Of a DNA stretch of 64,000 nt, positions 59,290 through 64,000 are shown one piece after another (position 1 is the first letter of the stretch; each line of letters begins with the position of its first letter). A program made the position numbers and the translations under genes. The notes under the pieces are model-generated. The model searched no databases and was not told where the DNA came from. It saw only the letters and a list, made by a program, of their open reading frames with translations. Source of the stretch: Varanus komodoensis (lineage: Eukaryota > Chordata > Lepidosauria > Squamata > Varanidae); contig NW_025335873.1 of NCBI RefSeq assembly GCF_004798865.1, forward strand, positions 6,231,945 to 6,295,944. Reading direction: 5' to 3'.

Positions 59290-59760
59290 TATATGTATTT
59301 CCTTCTCCAAAGGCAGATTACAGAATAAAATGAAAATCAAACAAAGGTTACTGTTCAAAAGGCATAGAGCATTAATGACTGAAACGGCAGAATGGCAGAG
59401 AAATCCCCAAGAAATCCAAAACAAGTTCCAGAGAAGGTCCAAGAAGAATGACCACTTCACCCTGAAAAACAGGAGGATTTCATCCAAAACCAGGGTGGAA
59501 TAGATGGTTCTTCAAGGCCCATTTAATGGATAGTTGGGAGATACCCAAACATATACCCTGGGGAAAAGAATTCCAAAAATAAGGAGCCATTTCCAGGGAG
59601 GCTCTTTGCCTCCTAAACTCTGATTTAATTGCTATTGGTAAATGAGCAGGTTCCTCATAATGGACCTTAAAGATTTGGCAGGTTGGTCTGTGTACGGTTA
59701 GTTATTTAGCCCACACGTTTGAAGGCCATAATACTGTCTGGCTGACCAAAGGTCAATAGG
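59290..59760 (-). mobile_element. L2-group LINE fragment, diverged
   Basis: Minus sense, following the L2 ORF2 end layout: 'atagatggttcttcaaggcc', 'ggaaaagaattccaaaaata', 'ccatttccagggaggctctt' and 'aaagatttggcaggttggtc'. Confidence 0.5.
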
Positions 59761-59769
59761 CCAAAACTG

Positions 59770-61635
59770 TCACACAGTTTTTAATGGTTCTGCATTGCTG
59801 CAGGGGAAAACAAATCTTAAATTATCTACAGTAGCTTGAATCTGGAATCCCTTCTTATGCTGATTCACACCTCCTGCAGAAAAAAGTCAGCCAGACAAAA
59901 ACCCTGCATGTGCAACATTTGTATTGTCTGAGGCATTTTTGTGCGGGGTCAAAAAATACCCCCTTATTAGGACAATGTTAGATTTTTGTTGCTTGCATGT
60001 TTGCAAGATGAAGGCTAAGTATTCTTGTTAACATCTTTAAACTGGCTTGCAAGCCTTTCTCCCAAATGCAAAAGCAGGGATAAAGAAGGGACCGGGATTA
60101 CCAGGGACATGATCCAGGCAATAGGATGTTCCCTTGGAAACCAGGGACAACTAGAAGAAGAAAAATAATAATGTTGTGGGATTAGAAAGGCGTGTGGGAG
60201 TGAGGATGGAACGGAGTATCCTGAATAGGAGCGCTTCCGACAGTTCCGTTGTGCGGCCGGCTGGTGGAGCAAGGAGAGGAGCGGGTGCTGAGACGGAAGA
60301 ATGATTTGGGGCTTCGTGCCTGCAGGCTTTGCAATAACTTAGCTTAATTTCAAGATAAAAGAAAACGCTCCTGTTACCTCACCACTCAGCTCTTTCCACC
60401 AGCCACCCAAAGGACCGGACCCTTAATGTACATCCCATGCCAAACATGGCAGTGACATGATCTTAATAAATGAACAATATTAGTGTTGCCTGTATTATCT
60501 GCATAGAGGGTAATAAATGACTAAATGACTAAATGGGTTAATTATAACCACCATGCAGAATTTAATTAGAGCCATCCCCTGTTCTTTCAACTCCAGCCAG
60601 AATCTCAATTATCAATCTCTAATTCTGTGTGTGTGCGTGTGTGTTTACAACATGGATTTTAAAATTCATTTTTGGATTTAAAATTCATTTGGACAGATAT
60701 GGTTAGTTAAGCTAGGAGATGCTGGGACTTTAGGACTTTCTTCTGTTTAAATTCTGCAAGGCACTGTGCCCTGAATTAATTTGGGTTAGGGCCATTGGAG
60801 AGAGATGATATTAAAATAGCTGCCATTTCTTCTAAGAGGTGACTGAGCTATTTCTAGGTCAAAGCAGATAGAAACTACCGGGGGCGGGGGGAGTGGAAAG
60901 TGTTCATTGTCCGAACATGTTTTAGATCTGCTTTTCTTAGCAATGCTTATGGCATGTGAGGTCACTCCAAACTTTCAGACCACAGAGACACAGCTGTGGT
61001 CCTGATTCTGCAACTGCAGTACCCCTTCTTCGTTCCTGAGAACCCAGTGCCAATCACAGCACTTGGCAAAGGATGGGGAGCTGTGATTGGCCAGTTGGCG
61101 GCTTTATAGTCAGGCTGGCTTGGTGATGGGAATGGCGAAGTCTTCAGAGATGAAGCTGGAATCTGTGGTGAAGGTTGGAAAGGAGCTCTAGGCAGAAAAG
61201 GAGCTGACATATTGCAACTGGAATATGACAAACGAGCATGTGGGTGTATGCTTTGTCTCTACTGGTAGAAATGAACTTGGGGCAAAGGACTTGGGGTGCG
61301 AGGTTGACCGATTGGTGCAGAGACTGGTGTTCTGGAAGGATTGGGAAGGGGCATCAGAGTGGAAGAGGAGGAGTATCTTCTGTGAATCCCAGGAGGACTC
61401 ACACATTCTGTTTGTGGGCTTTAGTTTAGAAGAACATGCCTCCTGAAAATGCATCTCAGATACTCAGCCCTATGGAGTTCAGATCTCCTGGGAACTTCTA
61501 CTTCCTTGAGGCCCTTCTGAAATTCATCTTCTGAACTTAGAGCTTTTCCTTCCGAACAGATGCCCAGGACTCCTAGGTCAATCTTGTCTATTCTGACAAG
61601 CCACAGACTTCCAGTGTTTTTCCCCAGCTGTGCAA
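59770..61635. other. Intergenic DNA, largely unique
   Basis: Holds an AT-rich candidate regulatory stretch (60,440-60,640) and a short (GT)n at about 60,627; no gene recognised. Confidence 0.4.
60440..60640. promoter_or_regulatory. Candidate conserved noncoding element, homeodomain-type motifs
   Basis: AT-rich, repeat-free stretch with GGTTAATTATAACC, TTTAATTAGAG and repeated ATGACTAA units at 60,513-60,532. The dense TAATTA cores suggest homeodomain binding. Inference from motifs only. Confidence 0.25.
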
Positions 61636-61639
61636 CCTG

Positions 61640-61740
61640 AGCATTTTAACTGGAAATGCTAAGGATTAAACCCAGAACCTTCTGCATGCAGTGCATATGT
61701 TCCATCGCCGAGCTATGATCCATCTTCTCCAGGACTTCTC
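61640..61740 (-). mobile_element. tRNA-Ala-derived SINE head
   Basis: 'ggattaaacccagaaccttc', 'tgcatgcagtgcatatgttc' then 'atcgccgagctatgatccat': minus-sense tRNA-Ala SINE head (box B reads GGGTTTAATCC, decayed). Confidence 0.65.
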
Positions 61741-61799
61741 CACTCTGACAATGGCCTTGTGTCCAACTTGACAATGGACAAATGAATCAGCCTGCATCC

Positions 61800-61918
61800 T
61801 ACATACATCTGGACATGCACATGGTGGGCATGTCGTGAGCAGAGCCGGCTGGTGCTGAAAGTCAGACTAGATGGCCGGGGAGGCCCCTTCTGACTCGCTC
61901 TGTTTCTATGTTTCTATC
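61800..61918 (+). mobile_element. CR1 3' terminus
   Basis: Plus-sense counterpart of 58.9 kb: 'catggtgggcatgtcgtgag', 'cagactagatggccggggag' and the end 'tctgtttctatgtttctat'. Confidence 0.85.
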
Positions 61919-61924
61919 TGGGCC

Positions 61925-64000
61925 AGATTGGCATGGTTCTGATCACAGTTCTGGCACATCCTGTCCCCTATTTAAAAATGCATCAAAATTACATTAAAAC
62001 TGTACTTATTTTTTCCACCCCAGTATCTGTGTTTCTGTATGCACATTCCACTAATGTATACATTTTTCTCTGCATTTCTTTTCTTGGAGGAAAATGGTGC
62101 TGCAAAATTAAAAGTGTACAGCCTGCAGGATAAGTATGTTTGGATCCATGCAGTAGTTTGCAATTTGGTCAGTAGAGCTGCAAAGTGTGAGTGCAAGTCG
62201 CCAGCAGCCCTAGTGGTGAGGCTGAAGGATGGCTTGCAGCAGCCATCGCAGAACAAGTACCACTTGATGGATCCATCTTGCTTTGTGTCACCCCCAAGCA
62301 ATTCCTGCATTGATCCACATGCCGGGAAACGATCCATTGTTGAATAGCGTAAATGCATTTGTGAATTGGCTCTTGCGGAAAGCATGGCTTGCCTGCTTTG
62401 CTTTGCGCTGCTATTAATAGCACTGAATTCTTAGAAAAGTACCACAGGAGTAAAGTGAGCGGTGAGCACACATCCTCCTCTCCTGCTCTTCATTAAAGAA
62501 CGCTTCCCCTCCTGCACGAGACCAGACCACCCAAAGGTGCAGGAATCTGCTTGCAAGGAATTCTCCCTCGGATGCCGGTTCTGTAATGGCTGTGTCCTAA
62601 ATACATATTCATTTGCTAAAATAGAACAGGCCTATTGAGTAATGCAGACTCAGTTACGGCAGGAGACATCGTTAACAAGTCACTGTTAACATTGTTAACA
62701 GTGCTGGACCGCGTCATGCGACTGACGGGAGGCGTAAGAGGCTGCCGTCGAGTCTGGTGCAAAGCTTGGCTGGTCCCTCGGAGATTTCTCTGGCCAGGGC
62801 AGCCCCTCTCCCACAGGGGAGCCCCCCATCTTGGTGATAGGAATTCAGCACAATTGGGTTTTGTTTTCCCTTACCTTGGTTGCCATAGTGATGGCTGTTC
62901 TGTTGCTGTCTGCCATTTTAACCCCCCCCCCCCGCACCCAGTGACTTGATGTCGGCCCCCTGAGCTCTTTGAAGAAATTACATGTGAGACTCTTCAGAGT
63001 GGGTGGGATGCTATTCTTGTATCCGGTACTGAATGCGGGATGGGGGGGGATCATAGGCTGCCTTCCTGTCCCCACTTAAGCCGGGTTTAATCATCCGTAA
63101 GAGCAGGGCAAGTGATGGAGAGGCAGCTGCCAATGGGCAGCCCATGTGCCTACAGAGCTATTTTGATTGGTTTAAAAAAGCACAGCTCTGAAGCACTGGT
63201 AACTGCCTATGTATGAGATGAAAGAAAATGTCTGTTTATAGTTCAGCTATTAAGTTAATATTAGGACTCCATAGATTAATGAACTGATTCATCATCTGCC
63301 TTTGAGTCATCACCTACCGTTTTAGCCAGTTAATTAACATAGCTCAACAAATGGTTATCACATCAGAGTTACAACATGGGTACCTTTTGGCATACAGAAG
63401 GATATTTAAGATGCCGTTGGCAGAGAATGCAAGAGAAAAGTGGGTCTAAATCTTTGCCCATCTAACTTAGTGGGTTACCCCGGACCAACTACCATTTCTC
63501 AGCTTCAAAGCTTAAGCCAAACCCTAAGTGTTGGGGAATGGGAGGTGGAGAGCAGGAGCTCCTTAGGGGAAGGAGGGCATAAAATGCTATACTAGAGTCT
63601 GGCATATTTCATGAGAAGAAAAGGACTGTCTTTAATATTGGTGGCACTCTTAATTAATGTTAGACCCTGGACTTCTTACTTCCACTGTGTTGAGATAATA
63701 ATGTGTGTGCATTCCCTCGTTTACAAATGGAATGAGACAACTCTGTCGTACTTGTCTCTTGTCTCTTTCTGCTTTTCCTCTTCCTGCTGAAGGGACCCCT
63801 GGACTTCTACCCAACGTGCTACCCCGAAAACACCAGAGATTCCAAGTTGCAGAAGCAAAATGGAAATCATCACTATGACCTTCTCCATCACCACCACTAT
63901 CATAAATGTTGTCCCTCACTTGAAACCTTACCAATTAAAATTTGCTCTAGCCAATTAAAATCATTGGTAGGACTGAACATATATGGCTTTTGAAAACATA
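61925..64000. other. Intergenic DNA with no recognised gene
   Basis: Unique-looking sequence with a palindrome at 62,681 and a C run at about 62,922; AT-rich motifs occur at 63,230-63,370. No repeat family or exon recognised. Confidence 0.4.

Larger units (their letters stand above)
44351..64000. other. Upstream intergenic region of ASTN2
   Basis: This lies 5' of the ASTN2 promoter on the gene's strand. I saw no exon, tRNA or conserved protein signature. It consists of unique DNA interleaved with CR1, L2, BovB-type and SINE remnants and simple repeats. In mammals this side of ASTN2 is a gene desert before TLR4, which fits the lack of genes. Confidence 0.7.

Overview
This looks like a vertebrate nuclear window, most likely from a squamate reptile (lizard or snake). 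It holds one recognisable protein-coding feature, one CpG island, and a dense background of decayed LINE and SINE copies. The repeat mix is what suggests a squamate: CR1 and L2 LINE tails on both strands, RTE/BovB-type LINE pieces, tRNA-Ala-derived and MIR/Sauria-like tRNA SINEs, a 5S-rRNA-like fragment, and many long microsatellites. Species cannot be read from the sequence.

The gene is ASTN2 (astrotactin-2) on the minus strand. Its first coding exon ends at a textbook GTGAGT donor at 43,326-43,321 and is visible as 286 coding bases (43,327-43,612). A 100-N assembly gap (43,613-43,712) removes the start codon and the expected signal peptide. A CpG island (about 42.4-44.35 kb) covers the exon and its promoter. 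Everything below 43,326 is therefore ASTN2 intron 1, and everything above about 44.1 kb is upstream intergenic DNA. No second gene could be supported.

Layout. 0-3.1 kb: intronic DNA with nothing recognised. 3.1-5.7 kb: repeat cluster (CR1-like, a candidate solo LTR, L2 tails). 5.8-13 kb: mostly unique, with a candidate conserved element at 5.9-6.3 kb. 13-30 kb: CR1, L2, BovB and SINE copies, including an L2 inserted into a CR1 at 25.8 kb. 30-40 kb: L2 and SINE copies, with the best preserved L2 3' end at 33.0-33.8 kb. 40-44.4 kb: GC-rich rise into the ASTN2 promoter. 44.4-64 kb: upstream intergenic DNA with further repeats, simple repeats, two striking palindromes (51.15 and 62.68 kb) and AT-rich stretches with homeodomain-type motifs.

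I found no evidence of a novel multi-gene system. The observations most worth following are the ASTN2 promoter architecture (gap in the signal peptide, ZNF143-like motif, Pol III-box tRNA-like element just upstream), the nested LINE insertion and the two palindromes. All repeat assignments come from recalled family consensus sequences, not from a database search.
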